Of a stretch of 64,000 bases of DNA, positions 1-10,234 are shown piece by piece. Source of the DNA: Azolla caroliniana (lineage: Eukaryota; Polypodiophyta). The stretch's first letter is position 1. Every line of letters begins with the position of its first letter. The notes below the pieces were generated by a model. It was not told where the DNA came from. It did not search any database and saw nothing but the letters and a program-made list of their open reading frames with translations. The stretch spans positions 12,896,001-12,960,000 of the forward strand of contig JBHGNT010000013.1 of NCBI GenBank assembly GCA_043228905.1, written 5' to 3'. The position numbers and the translations under genes are program-made.

Positions 1-45
1 GTAACTTGAACTAAGAGTGGAGGTGGTCTAGCACTCATAAAGGTT

Positions 46-331
46 TTGGCCAACCAAAACTGGTTCGTCGATGGAGCCGATGCTGCCGGCAAAGCGACGG
101 TGGCACACCAGCAACCGGTGATCCGACAGAGCTGGTGGAACCGACATCCGGCAGTGCACCGGCGAGGCGATGGCGCACCGGCATCCGGCGTGAGTGAGGC
201 GACGATCGAGGCGACGACATCCGGTGTCGGCGGCACACCGGCGGCATCCGGCACCGGCGAGGCGATGACATCCGGCGCCGGCGAGGCGGTAGCCACCGGT
301 AACCGGCGGCATCCGGCGAACCCGCGACTAG
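46..331. repeat. GC-rich degenerate short tandem repeat
   Basis: This stretch is much richer in G and C than the DNA to its right. It repeats imperfect blocks built on CATCCGG and GGCGAGGCGATGA. It is open in one plus frame and in minus frames, which is expected from composition. The translated peptide is a low-complexity Gly/Ala/Thr sequence with no recognisable domain, so I do not call a gene. It may be internal sequence of the LTR element to the right. Confidence 0.4.
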
Positions 332-339
332 ATAAATAA

Positions 340-938
340 ATATATAAATATATATATGTATAAATATATATACATATACCAGGAGGGCAAGTAAGGATTC
401 AAACCTTGCACCTCCAAGTTAGGAGTCAATTGGCTTACCACTAAGACAAGATATTTAGTTGAAATTATATTTCTATCATTGTACTTTTACATATAAATTC
501 TCATACATGAGAGCTAAAATGAGTGACATGGTTATCATGCACCACATCTAATACATGAGCGCCAAATGGTAAACATGCATTTTATGCATGTCTTGAACCC
601 TCAAATGCATGAGGGCATCTATAAAAGAGGGAATGAAAAAGATCAATGGGGGATTTTTTGGGGATAAAAGAAAGCTTTGTACTTTAAATCCAAATTAATA
701 TTAAGAAGAAAATTCGTTATCCTTTTGATGATATACCTTGTTCTTGAAATCTAAAGTCAAGAGTTCTTAATCTCTCTCTCAATCTAAAATCAAGCGTTCT
801 ATCTTATCTCAATCTCTCTCTCTTTCAATCTATCTTAATTCCTTTCCCGCTAAATCTTGTGCAAACTTGAGTCCTTCCGGTCCAGAACCCCGGCGGTTCC
901 GCCTCGCGATCCGCGCCTACTGACGGATCTTCACGACA
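340..938 (+). mobile_element. LTR of an element related to the gag-only (TR-GAG) element
   Basis: The right end is CACGACA, like the LTR ends of the gag-only element. A TATA motif (CTATAAAAGAGG) lies near 616-627. The order of parts matches the LTRs at 8892-9615 and 11711-12434: an AT-rich start, an antisense tRNA-like block, CATGCA-rich palindromic text, then TATA. Immediately after 938 a copia integrase reading frame starts, so this is a solo or 3' LTR inserted in a copia element. The left boundary is not defined by the sequence; 340 is only where the AT-rich part begins. Confidence 0.5.
383..450 (-). pseudogene. tRNA-like sequence inside an LTR
   Basis: On the minus strand the block reads TTAGTGGTAAG (A-box-like), then about 30 bases, then GGTTTGAATCC (B-box-like). 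The spacing is that of a tRNA gene, but I could not fold a convincing anticodon stem. A comparable block lies at the same relative place and orientation in the LTRs of the gag-only element, so it seems to be a resident part of this LTR family. Confidence 0.4.
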
Positions 939-1909
939 ACGTAGCATACGACATGAATCTATGGCACCCCACAATCCGAAGCAGAACAGAATTTCCGAGC
1001 GGATAAATCAGACAATTCCAGAAAGGATAGTTTCCATGCTCCAACACTCCGGACTATCGAATGGCTTCTGGGCAAAGGCACTGCTTATGGTAGTTCACAT
1101 AATCAATATGTCGCCGAGCAGGCCTCTCGGTCTTCGGATACCTCTGGAATCATGGACTGGCAGTAAGCCGAATTATGATAAGCTAAGGATTTTCAGGTGC
1201 GAGGCGTATGCCCTCATCCCGAAAGATGATCGCTGCAAACTTGCACCAAGGTCCAGGAAAAGTATTTTCCTTGGTTATGGAGTAGATGGCGAAATTGGCT
1301 ACCGACTCTGGGACCTTGAGCACAGACAAATCGTCTGAAGTTCGGACGTAGTGTTCAATGAGTTAGCCATGCACCAATCGGCCGAAAACCCGATTGAAGT
1401 CCTCAGGGTAATTTTTTTGGATGTGCCAACCCTTCATGAAGGCCCAACACAAATCACAAGGTTGGCTTCACGAGTAGCCAAAAATTCTAGTACCGACTCG
1501 ACAACATCCCACTCGGGACAACCGAATGTTTCAGCTACGGACCATCCGGCTATGACACCTGATGCGACTAGTCCAATCATACCTCGAAGATCCGAGAGAC
1601 TGTCGCAGCCCCAAGAGAGATACGCTCCTAGTATCTTCTTTACGAACATCGGTTCTCTGATGTCATACGAAGAAGCATCGGCATCTGGCAATGGAGTCCG
1701 AAATGAACTCCATTAGAGCAAACCAAACTTGGGACTTGGTCGAACTACCGAAAAATCGACGTGGTTTTCCGTGTAAATGGATCTATAGAATTAAAGAGAA
1801 GTCTGATTCGGCCACCCCAAAATTCAAGGCCAGATTAATTGCGAAAGGGTTTCAATAGAAATATGTCATCGATTTCGAGAAATTTTTTTTACTAGTGGTG
1901 AAAATCACA
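935..1909 (+). pseudogene. copia pol fragment (integrase C-part to start of RT)
   Basis: The frame from 961 encodes the end of a Ty1/copia integrase core (ERINQTIPERIVSML, then the FLGYG motif of the GKGYRLW-type region). After a stop a linker rich in Pro/Ser follows, and then the start of RT (WIYRIKEK, LIAKGF). It contains in-frame stops, including a TAG after GFQ near 1856, and ends at the assembly gap. It is about 90 percent alike by eye to the minus-strand copia at 58.1-59.1 kb and shares that TAG. The 5' part of the element was cut off by the LTR ending at 938. Confidence 0.75.
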
Positions 1910-2009
1910 NNNNNNNNNNNNNNNNNNNNNNNNNNNNNNNNNNNNNNNNNNNNNNNNNNNNNNNNNNNNNNNNNNNNNNNNNNNNNNNNNNNNNNNNNNN
2001 NNNNNNNNN
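1910..2009. other. assembly gap (100 N)
   Basis: Exactly 100 consecutive N bases, the usual placeholder for a gap of unknown size. The sequence changes from copia RT to gypsy RNase H across it, so the true junction of the two elements is unknown. Confidence 0.98.
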
Positions 2010-3882
2010 ACTGGCGCTCCAGAAGGCTGTCTACGAGAAGGGTACCCCGGTATACATAACGGTGGATACGAGTCCGACCGGGATCTGATGGGTCGTCAAC
2101 CAAGAAGACGGGGACGGCATTCGGTTCCCGATCCGATTCGGCGCGAAGGTCCTGAGTGAGCGACAGCGAGGGTACGCCTAGGTTAAACACGAACTCTGGG
2201 GTATCGTTTCGGCAGTAAAGGCCGACAAAGACTACCTGATCGGGACGGAAGTGATTATCGAGACGGATTGCCTGCCAATTCTTCGCATGGTTTCCGGATG
2301 CGCGAGACCAGACCTGGCAATGCTCAGGTGGATAGCGTACATCAAGTCCCTGGACCCGGAAATACGACACATTTCTGGAAAGGACAACGCCATGGCCGAC
2401 ATGCTTACGAGGGCGAGGTTTGATGACGAGGGCGGCATGGTTTCGGAGGACGAAGAAGTCGGGATGGACTTCTTCGAGGAAGCGTACGTGACGACCCATG
2501 GGACGAGCACTCCGACGCTTAACGACTTCGACGCGAGCAAGTACAACGGCGAGTGGCTCTAGATCGGTGGTTTCTTGAGGACAATGACGCCGGATGCATC
2601 GTGGACGAGAGACGAGGCCAACCGGATCCGGAAGAAAGCATACCGATTCTTTCTACGGAACGGATACTTATGGAAGCACCCGAAGAAGAGGAACGACGTC
2701 CCGCTCCGGGTGGTGGCGATGAAGAAAGAACAGGAGGAGCTGCTGACGGCCTACCACGACAGGCCTTCGGCTGGACACCGTGGAACCTGGGCCATGTTCG
2801 AGAAGATAAAGGGGAAGTACTGGTGGTCGGGACTGTACCGGGACGTGCATCGGTTCGTGACAACTTTCGAGAGCTGTCAGATGCACTCCATAGTCCGGCA
2901 TCGGGACAAGCTTCACCCTACATACCCTCCGACCATCCAGTTCAAATGGATGGTAGATCATGTGACGATCTCGATGGGCGTAGGACAGATGCGGTATCTG
3001 GTCCTGGCTCGAGAAGATCTGACGAACCAGGTGGAAGGCCGAGCCCTTCAGAACAAAACGACCGCGGCCGTATGTCGGTTCCTGATCGAGGACGTGATAT
3101 GCCGGTACGGGTGCGTCGGGAAGATCGTGGCTGATCGCGGGGAGTTGGACGCCGAAGAGGCCGAGGAGCTGTTCGACCGGCTAGGAGTCAAGCTCTCGCT
3201 TACCACTGCGTACAATCCGGAGGCGAATGGGAAGGTGGAGTGCGGACACGGACCGATCGTCAAGGCGTTAGTTCGGGCATGCGGGGGGCAAGTCGGGAAC
3301 TGCCCGCGGCTGCTGCCTTACTCGTTGTGGGCTGACTGAACTATGCACAGTTCGGTAGCCGGATTCATGCCGGCAGAGCTCATGTTTGGGCAGAAGCCGA
3401 TCATGCCGATAGAACGTACGATCTCCTCGTGGGCAACCGTGGACTGGAGAGACGAGATGAGCCGGGAGGAACTGTTGGCGGCGCGTAAACTAAAGATCGA
3501 ACGAAGACCGGAGGACGTGGAGCGAAAGCTTCGGGTGGCAAGGACGAGGAACAAAGGCCGGTTCGACCGGACGCGCCGGCTCCGACCGAAGAAGATCGGG
3601 GAAGGCGACTGGGTTGTAGTCTATGACAGTACCCTCGACAACCAGCACCGAGCGACACGGAAGTTTGCAAGAAGGTGGTTCGGGCCTTACGTGGTACAAA
3701 GCGCCAACGACAACGGGATGTATCATCTGGCGGAACTCGACGGCACGAGAATGGCGATATCGGTAGCTGGGAAGCGGATCAAAGCGTTCAAGAAGCGTCA
3801 CGACGACGAGCCAGATCCGGTTAACCTGGACCGGAACGACGAACGATCCGAAACCGAGGAAGAACTGACGGGTGGGGAATGA
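2010..3882 (+). pseudogene. Gypsy-G pol remnant: RNase H and integrase
   Basis: One plus frame runs the whole way, broken by stops. RNase H text (VDTSPTGI, ETDCLPIL) comes first. The integrase zinc motif follows near 2755-2885, with one Cys replaced by Phe (FESC). The catalytic core comes next: Asp in WMVD, Asp in VADRGELD, Glu in YNPEANGKVE. The module with RRWFGPYVV (GPY/F-like) closes it. In-frame stops lie at about 2086 (GGA to TGA), 2178 (TAG), 2560 (CAG to TAG) and 3337 (CGA to TGA), judged against Gypsy-B. It cannot make a full protein. Confidence 0.85.
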
Positions 3883-3955
3883 AGGCTGGACCGGTTTTCT
3901 CCGTCCCAACTCAACTTGGCGCATGCCGGTGGATGCGCGGTTAGGTGGGGGCGGA

Positions 3956-4604
3956 TGTCGTGAAGAAAACCGTCCACGAGCGGAATCAGTGCGCCGGAGC
4001 ATAGGAACCGGCTCTTCATGCATGTGCCCCTTATGTTGTACACAAGAGAGAATTAGGGACATGGAAGATCCGAGGTAGGTAGATTCGGTAGGTAGGAAAT
4101 GTTAATAGGAAACGGCTCCCTTCTTGGCTATAAAAGGAGGGAGACGAGGAAGAGGAAGGGATCGCGGAATCAGAGAGGACGAAGTGCTGTCGGGTTGTCG
4201 GTCGAAGGCTCCTCTTTCTTCCATACTCTCCGTAGCTTCTTTCTGTGCAGGTTTCGTGAGGCTCGCGCTGCTCTGAGGAATGCCCGAGTGCTTCCGGCAG
4301 CACCTCCAACCTACTCCTTCCTTTCTGAGTGTTTGCGAACAGGCATCGGCATCTGTTCGCTGGCCTGTTCGGTTGTAACCGACTTCGTGCTTTTGTTGTT
4401 TGTCTCTGTTAATATATACTTACATACCGTTGTGCCTCTCTGTGTTGGTTTCCCCGCTCGCATCTTCGTGTCGAAGGGCCGTGTCCCTGTAGATCTACGC
4501 TCGCACGTAGTGGGTCCCTTCCCTTCTCCTTTCCCTATTGCTCTTCGGTACAAGACCCCCGAGGTCCCGCCTCATTCCACGCATCTGCGAGGAGTACCTC
4601 GACA
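3956..4604 (+). repeat. Gypsy-G 3' LTR
   Basis: It begins TGTCGTGAAGAAAACC right after the purine tract and ends CCTCGACA. A TATA box (TATAAAAG) lies at 4129-4136. It is collinear with the Gypsy-B LTRs at 14509-15142 and 20882-21515. No 5' partner is in the window. Confidence 0.85.
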
Positions 4605-5175
4605 ACGGTTTTCTCCACGACATCTGGCCCCACCTAACCGCGCATACACCGCCATGCATCAAAATAGACCCTTGCCGGAGAAGACCGGCCCGCGCTTACC
4701 CTTCGTCCTCCGGATCCGCCATGTCTCGTCTTTCCGCCCTTCTTGTCCGGCACCGTCTCTACCGAACACTATCCCGTTCCCATTCCTGTCGATGGCCACA
4801 CGCACGTCTTTTGTTCCGCTTTCGGGTGTGCCCGTTTCCGGCTCAGCACACTGCTCCTTAACCGGGTGTCCCCGGCAGCTCATTGGAAGATCACCCTTGC
4901 CGCGTCCTGGCCCGCATAGCCTCCTTTCACGCATCGCCCTGTTTGGTCGGTGCCTCTACTGTTGCCGCCTTTGTCCCCTTGCTGCCACCTTCCATTACCC
5001 TCGGTCTCACATTGCCCCATCAGCCGAACAACCAGGGTTTCTGGACAGGTGTGAAGGATCCTTCTTGGGCCTCTGTCTTGTCTGGTCACTGACTCGTGTG
5101 CCAAGCGCGTCCGATCTTTGTCTTGCCGACCCTGCCGGTCGGGCCCGTATCCGGACCTCGAGAACAAATGCATTA
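4605..5175 (-). mobile_element. inverted gypsy fragment (3' internal end plus 18 bp of LTR)
   Basis: Positions 4605-4622 are the reverse complement of a gypsy LTR start (TGTCGTGGAGAAAACCGT). The next bases, read on the minus strand, are the family's purine tract and pre-LTR motif. The rest, to about 5175, is GC-rich like gypsy internal sequence and holds short minus-strand frames without clear domains. This is the 3' end of a related element in the opposite direction, cut 18 bp into its LTR by Gypsy-G. Confidence 0.6.
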
Positions 5176-5256
5176 AACACTTGAGCCAACCAAGTAGGTT
5201 GCTCTTCTTGAATGTTTAATGCTTCATGCGTATAAGAGATATGCGAGGCATTTGCC

Positions 5257-5287
5257 CATATATGTTTTTTTAAAAGAAACATATATG
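5257..5287. repeat. short inverted repeat (hairpin)
   Basis: CATATATGTTT at 5257-5267 is matched by AAACATATATG at 5277-5287 around a 9-base spacer. The arms are perfect over 11 bases. The AT-rich content makes chance plausible. Confidence 0.45.
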
Positions 5288-5884
5288 TCAAGAGTCCTTA
5301 TTTCCCCCTCGTTTACTACAAAATATGTTGGTACGTTACCTAACCTCAAGTCTCGTAATTACGATGGCATACGTCAAAGTGCAACCTAATGGTCAAGCCA
5401 AATGATCCCTCTTCTCGTAGTAGGCCCACATGGCCCATCACATGGTTACGTCATTACGAATGCCTTTCGTAAGAATGACCTCATGGTGGCATCGTATCCA
5501 TGTAACGAGGGAGGGATGTTGGATATGTGTGTCATAGGAGCGACCTCACATGAAGTGGGTCAAGCCCTACGTTCTCAACATCATTGTGGCTATAGGCATT
5601 TCTTTATGTAATAAAATCAAAGTCACCAACGGGAATGTCAACAATGAAAAATTGTTCAAAAAGGGATGGTGACAACACCATTCTCACAAAAATGTGAGGA
5701 CGGCCACCAAGATCCTTTCCCCGAAAAGGAAAACATTCGATATAAAGATCACGTAATATCAAATATACATATATGTTTATTTATCACATATATACGATCA
5801 AATACGTATACACGTGACCACATATGCGTATATTAAAATAAAGTCATAACATCAAATAGCCAACATATGATGAAATCGAGACAC

Positions 5885-6095
5885 GTAATCGAGGCATGTA
5901 GCCTCTATGCACACGAAACATCCAAAATTAAGGGTTAATCGTAATACGCAATTGAGGTATTGACCTCATATGCATACGACACCAAATGCATATCATTTAC
6001 AACAAAATCAAGGTATTGACCTTATACGCATACGACACTAATCACATATGCAATATATGTCCAATGAGGTATTGACCTCATACACATATGTAAAC
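5885..6095. repeat. degenerate tandem repeat, about 55-bp units
   Basis: Four diverged units share the core GAGGTATTGACCTCAT followed by A-rich text and CATACGAC. Cores start near 5898, 5953, 6006 and 6063. Each core is itself a small palindrome (GAGG...CCTC). No coding potential is seen. Confidence 0.5.
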
Positions 6096-6323
6096 ATTTT
6101 ATACAACCAATTAATTACCACTTCAACATCATTGAATATATATATAAAAAAAATTACATATTAACCATACACATGATTAAATTGGGAGAAGAAAGAATAG
6201 AAAAAACAAGAAAGATTACTGAAGTTCCTTTGTGGATTGCTGTTTGGAACAAGGTCGATCGCACGTTGATCGATCGCCATCCATCAAGAAGACAAAACCA
6301 ACAAAAGAAACATTAGGAGATAG

Positions 6324-6335
6324 GCTCTGATAACA
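6324..6335 (-). other. primer-binding site, initiator tRNA-Met type
   Basis: The minus strand reads TGTTATCAGAGC, one base from the common plant copia site TGGTATCAGAGC. It lies two bases from the end of the LTR at 6338. Confidence 0.7.
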
Positions 6336-6337
6336 AT

Positions 6338-6794
6338 TGTTAGAGACATGAACTAATGTAAGCATTAGATAAGGATAGAATATAGATAAATAGATAGAAA
6401 GGAGAGAGAGAAAGAAGGGTGTAGATCCACCCGACCATGCCCGAGCAAAGGGATCGAGACGAACTCGAGCCTTGATCAGCGTCCCATACCACCGCCGTGG
6501 CGTCAAGTCGTACCTAGTGCTGGCGCGCTCACTACAAGAGTTGACCCACCACAAGACAGAGTCTCGACGTAGTCAACCAGATGATGAAATGAGGGTAGCT
6601 AGGCCTCTTATTTATAGTGATACCCAAGGCCCCCAAGCAAGTTCACACTTGGCCTAATGGGTTGTCTCAATCCTGAGGATTAAAAGTAATCCTCCCCTTC
6701 TTTACACTCTCGTTTAACCCTCACACTTATCCACGTGTAAAGAATACTACGGTAAATTCTCACCACAGGATATTATATGGTCATGCCCGTAACA
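6338..6794 (-). mobile_element. copia-type 5' LTR, minus orientation
   Basis: On the minus strand it starts TGTTACGGGCATG and ends GTCTCTAACA, giving TG...CA ends. A TATA motif (ACTATAAATAAG) lies around 6607-6618. Beyond the CA end come two bases and an initiator-Met primer site (6324-6335), so it is a 5' LTR. About 110 bp of leader remains before unrelated AT-rich DNA. Its other side meets Gypsy-C RT sequence directly, so the element inserted in Gypsy-C. The rest of this copia is lost. Confidence 0.7.
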
Positions 6795-7708
6795 GTCGAT
6801 CTATTCGGTCAGGGATCTGTACTTACGGTACGATCAGTTCCAACTAGTCGTGGACAGTAGGGACATTACGATGATGCGAACTCCTCTCGGCTTAATGCGG
6901 ATGTGTACCCTGCTGCAAGGAGGGACCAACTTGGTGGCACACATCGTGAATGGAATGAATAAGGTGCTGAGGGATTGCATCCCGGACATCACCATGCCAT
7001 TCTTGGACGACATCCCGATAAAAGGGTGCCCGGTGGAAGAGAAGGATGAGTCAGTTGGGTTGGACGACTACCGAAGATTTGTAGTGGACCACATCGGCGA
7101 CTGCGAGAAGGTGCTTCAAAGACTTGAGGATGCGTGGCTCACCTTCTCTGGAGAGAAATCGGCATTCAGGCAGTCGGAGATCCTAGTGGTCAGGCACTTG
7201 CGCGGGCCTTACGGCCGGAAGCCGTCCCTGGCAAAGGTAGAACCCATCTCCGCAATGAAGGAAGAATGCAACTCGGTTACGGAGGTGCAGAGGTTCCCAT
7301 GTGCATTCTACCATATCTGGATTCCGCATTACGCACACGTCGCCGAGCCGCTCTACGGGTTGCTAAAGAAGGGGCGTAAATTCGAGTGGGCGAGGAGCAT
7401 GCGGAGTTAGTTCGTAGACTGAAGGAGGCGCTAACCGTGGCACCGGTACTCCGGAAAGTGGTTTACGGCAAGCACATCCGAATCTATCTTACGGTAGACA
7501 CGAGCCCGATCGGGATAGGATGGGTGGTCAACCAAGACGACAAAACTGGCACGAGGTTCCCCATCCGGTTCGGAGCGAAGGTGCTGAGTGAGCAACATCG
7601 AGGATACGCCCAAGTTAAACGCAAACTCTAGGGTATTGTTTCGGCAATCAAGGCCGATAAAGACTACTTGATCGGGACGAAGGTGAGAATCGAGACGGAC
7701 TAACTACC
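6795..7708 (+). pseudogene. Gypsy-C pol, left part (RT and RNase H)
   Basis: The RT frame includes TPLGLMRMC and the catalytic box FLDDIPIKG with both Asp present. The connection and RNase H follow (VDTSPIGIGW). A frameshift lies near 7385 and a TGG to TAG stop at 7627-7629. The sequence can be followed to about IETD-stop-LP. There Copia-1 begins with its LTR end TGTAAACG. At the Gln codon that is TAG in Gypsy-A, B and G, this copy has CAA (AQVKR). The right part of the same element resumes at 30769, but about 700 bp are missing between the two parts. Confidence 0.8.
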
Positions 7709-8124
7709 TGTAAACGATTACTTGTGGAAGCGTTAGAAAACAGAGAAAGTAGAGAATACACAGAGTACACGGGAGAGACTTAGAGAGAGCAGAACGTAAA
7801 AGCTATATTCAAAACAATATATACACTCTGTTATTACAATTGTGCTCAGTAGCACTATTTATACAAGTCCTCGTGGGACTGACAGAAGTACCGCGTACTT
7901 CAATGCTCACACGTGCATCTGACACTTACTACGAGACTATAACTACCTAGTAGTCTAAACTAATACTAGGCTTCCGGTTACCGATTGGATCCAGCTAACC
8001 GGCTCCCCAACTCACCGGCTCAGTTGCTTGCCGGCTCGGTTGCTCACCGGCTTACCGATCCGTCTCGCTCACCGGCTCAGGCTTATCCAGCCGATCTGGC
8101 TCCAGTTGAGCTTGCCGCTCAACA
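7709..8124 (-). repeat. Copia-1 3' LTR
   Basis: On the minus strand it begins TGTTGAGCGGC directly after the purine tract TTGAGGGGGAG and ends CGTTTACA. Its last 262 bp match 30507-30768 almost base for base. The first part is rich in CCGGCTC-type words (7975-8100). Confidence 0.85.
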
Positions 8125-8891
8125 CTCCCCCTCAAGCTCAACTTGAGGTTGTATCCTAGTGTCAGCCTCTGTAGCAGTCGATTCTTCCAACCGACTTCTC
8201 CTGGCGTCGCTCTGCCTTGCTCGCGCACCTCGTCCGGTCCGGTTCTGTTTGCTGCGACCCCTCTTGTTCTGCGCAGCTCGACCTCCTCGGTCAGCTTGTC
8301 TGCTCAACAGGCCCAATTCAGCTCCCTTGCTATTGTGACTTCGGCGCGTTCCGGTTCGTCGATTCCTTTGTGTTGGCGTCGACTTTCGTTGCCTTCTTGT
8401 TCTCTTGGCCTTGAATTGATCTGGTTCTTCCGAATCGATCTGTTGAACCGAATCGACTGTCTCTGATTCGTTCCAGCTCTTGTCTGAATCGACTACTCCT
8501 GATTCGTCTTCTGGTTCCAAGCCCTTCACCACATCGGACCATGTTCGGGTCTTGGCCTTCTTCCTTCGATTGGCTCTATCCTTCTTGACTCTGCCGCCGC
8601 TGCCGCTTGTTCCGACTTGTTCGGACGTGTCGACTTCTCTTGTCGACTCAGCTCCTTTCTTCTTCTTGACTCTCCCTTCGTCGGTTCTTCCCTCACCGGC
8701 GCAATCAACAGTCTCTTTGCCTTTGCCCGTTCCGGTGTCTTTGCCCGTTCTCCCCCTCAAGTGTGGCACGTCGAGATGCTGAACACCAAGCATTTCGGTG
8801 AAGTGCTACAACTTGTCCGATCCGAGTGGTTTGGTGAAGATGTCGGCAACTTGCCGATTCGTGTGAACATACCAAAGTTCGACCTCACCGC
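8125..8891 (-). pseudogene. Copia-1 pol 3' end: RNase H tail and long basic C-terminal extension
   Basis: The minus strand continues RNase H after the gag-only insertion (LWYVHTNRQVADIFTKPL). A TAG stop sits at a place where CAG is expected. The same frame then runs from about 8793 to 8119 as roughly 220 residues that are strongly charged (Lys, Arg, Ser, Glu). It ends only three bases or so inside the LTR. Copia polyproteins normally stop soon after the motif seen here as VPHLRG. The extra 200 residues have no domain I recognise. They may be coding or a chance open frame in biased sequence. Confidence 0.65.
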
Positions 8892-9615
8892 TGTCGTGCC
8901 TTTCGGCTCCGGATCGTTTGCGTGAGTCGGGTGGGAACCACTGGGGTTTTGGACTAGGAGGAAAGAAAAATACAAATAAGGCTAGTAAAGAATAGGTATA
9001 AAGAGTTATAAGATAAGAATCTCGTGAATCCCACGAGTTTAGTATATTTAGTCAATATTTAGGTAGTAAGAGAGAATTATTTTAGCAAATTCGTGAATCC
9101 CACGAATATTTTAGATTGATTGATCATTATAGAAAAATAATCAACAAAAACTACAATGTGCTCCCCATCCTTATATAGTGATGGGAGAGACTAAGCATAG
9201 CTACATGCTTTTTTCTAATATGTTCATGCACACTAAATGTGCATGTGATGCTTTTCTAATCCTTGCTTTTATTTGCTAAATATAGTGCTCATGCACGCTA
9301 GATGTGCATGAGTCACTTTTTAGTTGCTTGCGTTTTTCTATAAAATATTCACGCACTCTAAATATACATGATTTACCTTTTAATAAAGGTAGGCGCAAAT
9401 AAAGCACTTATAGTTATTAAATCTATTTATAGAACACTAAAGATAAGGTAGCATAATGGTAAAGTTGAGGTTTGGCTACGTGGAGGTACAAGGTTCGAAT
9501 CTTGCCCTATGCACATGATAAATATCTTGATATTCTTATTTTATTTATTTATATGTAATTAAATCGGTTATATTATTTTTACTTTTTCACGTAGTGTACG
9601 AAATACACTACGACA
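8892..9615 (-). repeat. gag-only element, 3' LTR
   Basis: 724 bp and differing from the other LTR at only a few positions by eye (for example near 9156 and 9436), which points to a fairly recent insertion. It contains CATGCAC-type palindromic words, CACGAATTTGC-like repeats and a tRNA-like block. Confidence 0.92.
9442..9511 (+). pseudogene. tRNA-like block in the 3' LTR
   Basis: It has the A-box-like TAGCATAATGG and the B-box GGTTCGAATC at tRNA spacing. The ends ATAAGG and CCCTAT could pair as an acceptor-like stem. The anticodon arm does not fold well, so no amino acid can be assigned. It is antisense to the element. Confidence 0.5.
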
Positions 9616-10234
9616 CTCGCCCCCTCCGAACCCGCACATCCTCCGGTATGTGCCGAAGTTGCCGATGCTCGTTGTCTCCCCTTCATCCTCCGTTTGTCCC
9701 GCTATGTCAACTTTGTCTCTCCATTTTGAGTAGACCCATTCTTTCCACCCGAACCATTGTCGCCATCCGATCCACCATATTCTTTGTTCTCTCTCATCAT
9801 ATTCTTGGCCCTTGTCATTCGTGGTAGGGTCTTTTACTGGCCTCTTTCTTGTCTTCATCAACCTTGACTTTTTTCCGGATCGCTCTCGTCCGATCGACTT
9901 TCGGTTTGATCGGCTTCCGATCGGATTCGTATTCGGCCGAATCGGAATCGGTTGTTCGGTTTCGATTGAGTTGGTCTCCTTCCGGCCCAGTTTCGATCTA
10001 TCGGTTTCGGTTTCGGTTGGCTTTCTTTTCCTCGTTTTCACCAGCCTCGACCGGTCCAACCTTCGGTTGAGTCGGATTAGCTTCTTTCCGGATCGGTCTC
10101 GTCCGATCGGCTTTCGGCTAGGTCGGCTTCCATCCATATTCGCGTTCGGCCAAGTCAGACTCAGTCGATCGGTTTTGACCAAGTCGACCCCTTTTCGGGT
10201 CGGCTTTCTTTCGGGTCGTCTTTTGGCCGAATCC
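9616..10234 (-). other. 3' interior of the gag-only element, repetitive
   Basis: On the minus strand this is built from diverged short words of the type CGGAAGCCGA and GATCGGTTTC. It translates to Arg/Lys/Ser-rich text in the frame 10182-9568, out of phase with gag. Its last 45 bases before the LTR (9616-9660) match the pre-LTR motif of Gypsy-A, B, C and G, with a one-base shift of frame. Confidence 0.6.

Larger units (their letters stand above)
2010..4604 (+). mobile_element. Gypsy-G: 3' part of a Ty3/gypsy element with its 3' LTR
   Basis: RNase H, integrase and the C-terminal module are followed by a purine tract (GGTGGGGGCGGA) and a 649-bp LTR. The 5' half is missing at the assembly gap. 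The sequence follows Gypsy-A and Gypsy-B closely throughout. The LTR ends at CTCGACA and is followed directly by an inverted LTR start of a related element, which suggests that Gypsy-G inserted into another gypsy copy. Confidence 0.85.
5176..6215. other. AT-rich stretch without genes
   Basis: I see no coding frame with a recognisable domain here. It contains a short hairpin (5257-5287), a degenerate tandem repeat (5885-6095) and many CATATG/ATACG words. It may be remains of an LTR or leader of the minus-strand copia whose primer site lies at 6324. Confidence 0.5.

Noticed and set aside
46-339. 97-codon open frame at the left edge
   Set aside because: GC-rich tandem repeat open in several frames; no domain or codon signal.
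4099-5184. 361-codon plus-strand frame
   Set aside because: It covers the Gypsy-G LTR and the antisense of an inverted gypsy fragment. The translation is low-complexity and crosses an element junction.
5402-5611. 69-codon plus frame in the AT-rich region
   Set aside because: Short, no homology recognised, no promoter or neighbouring coding signal.
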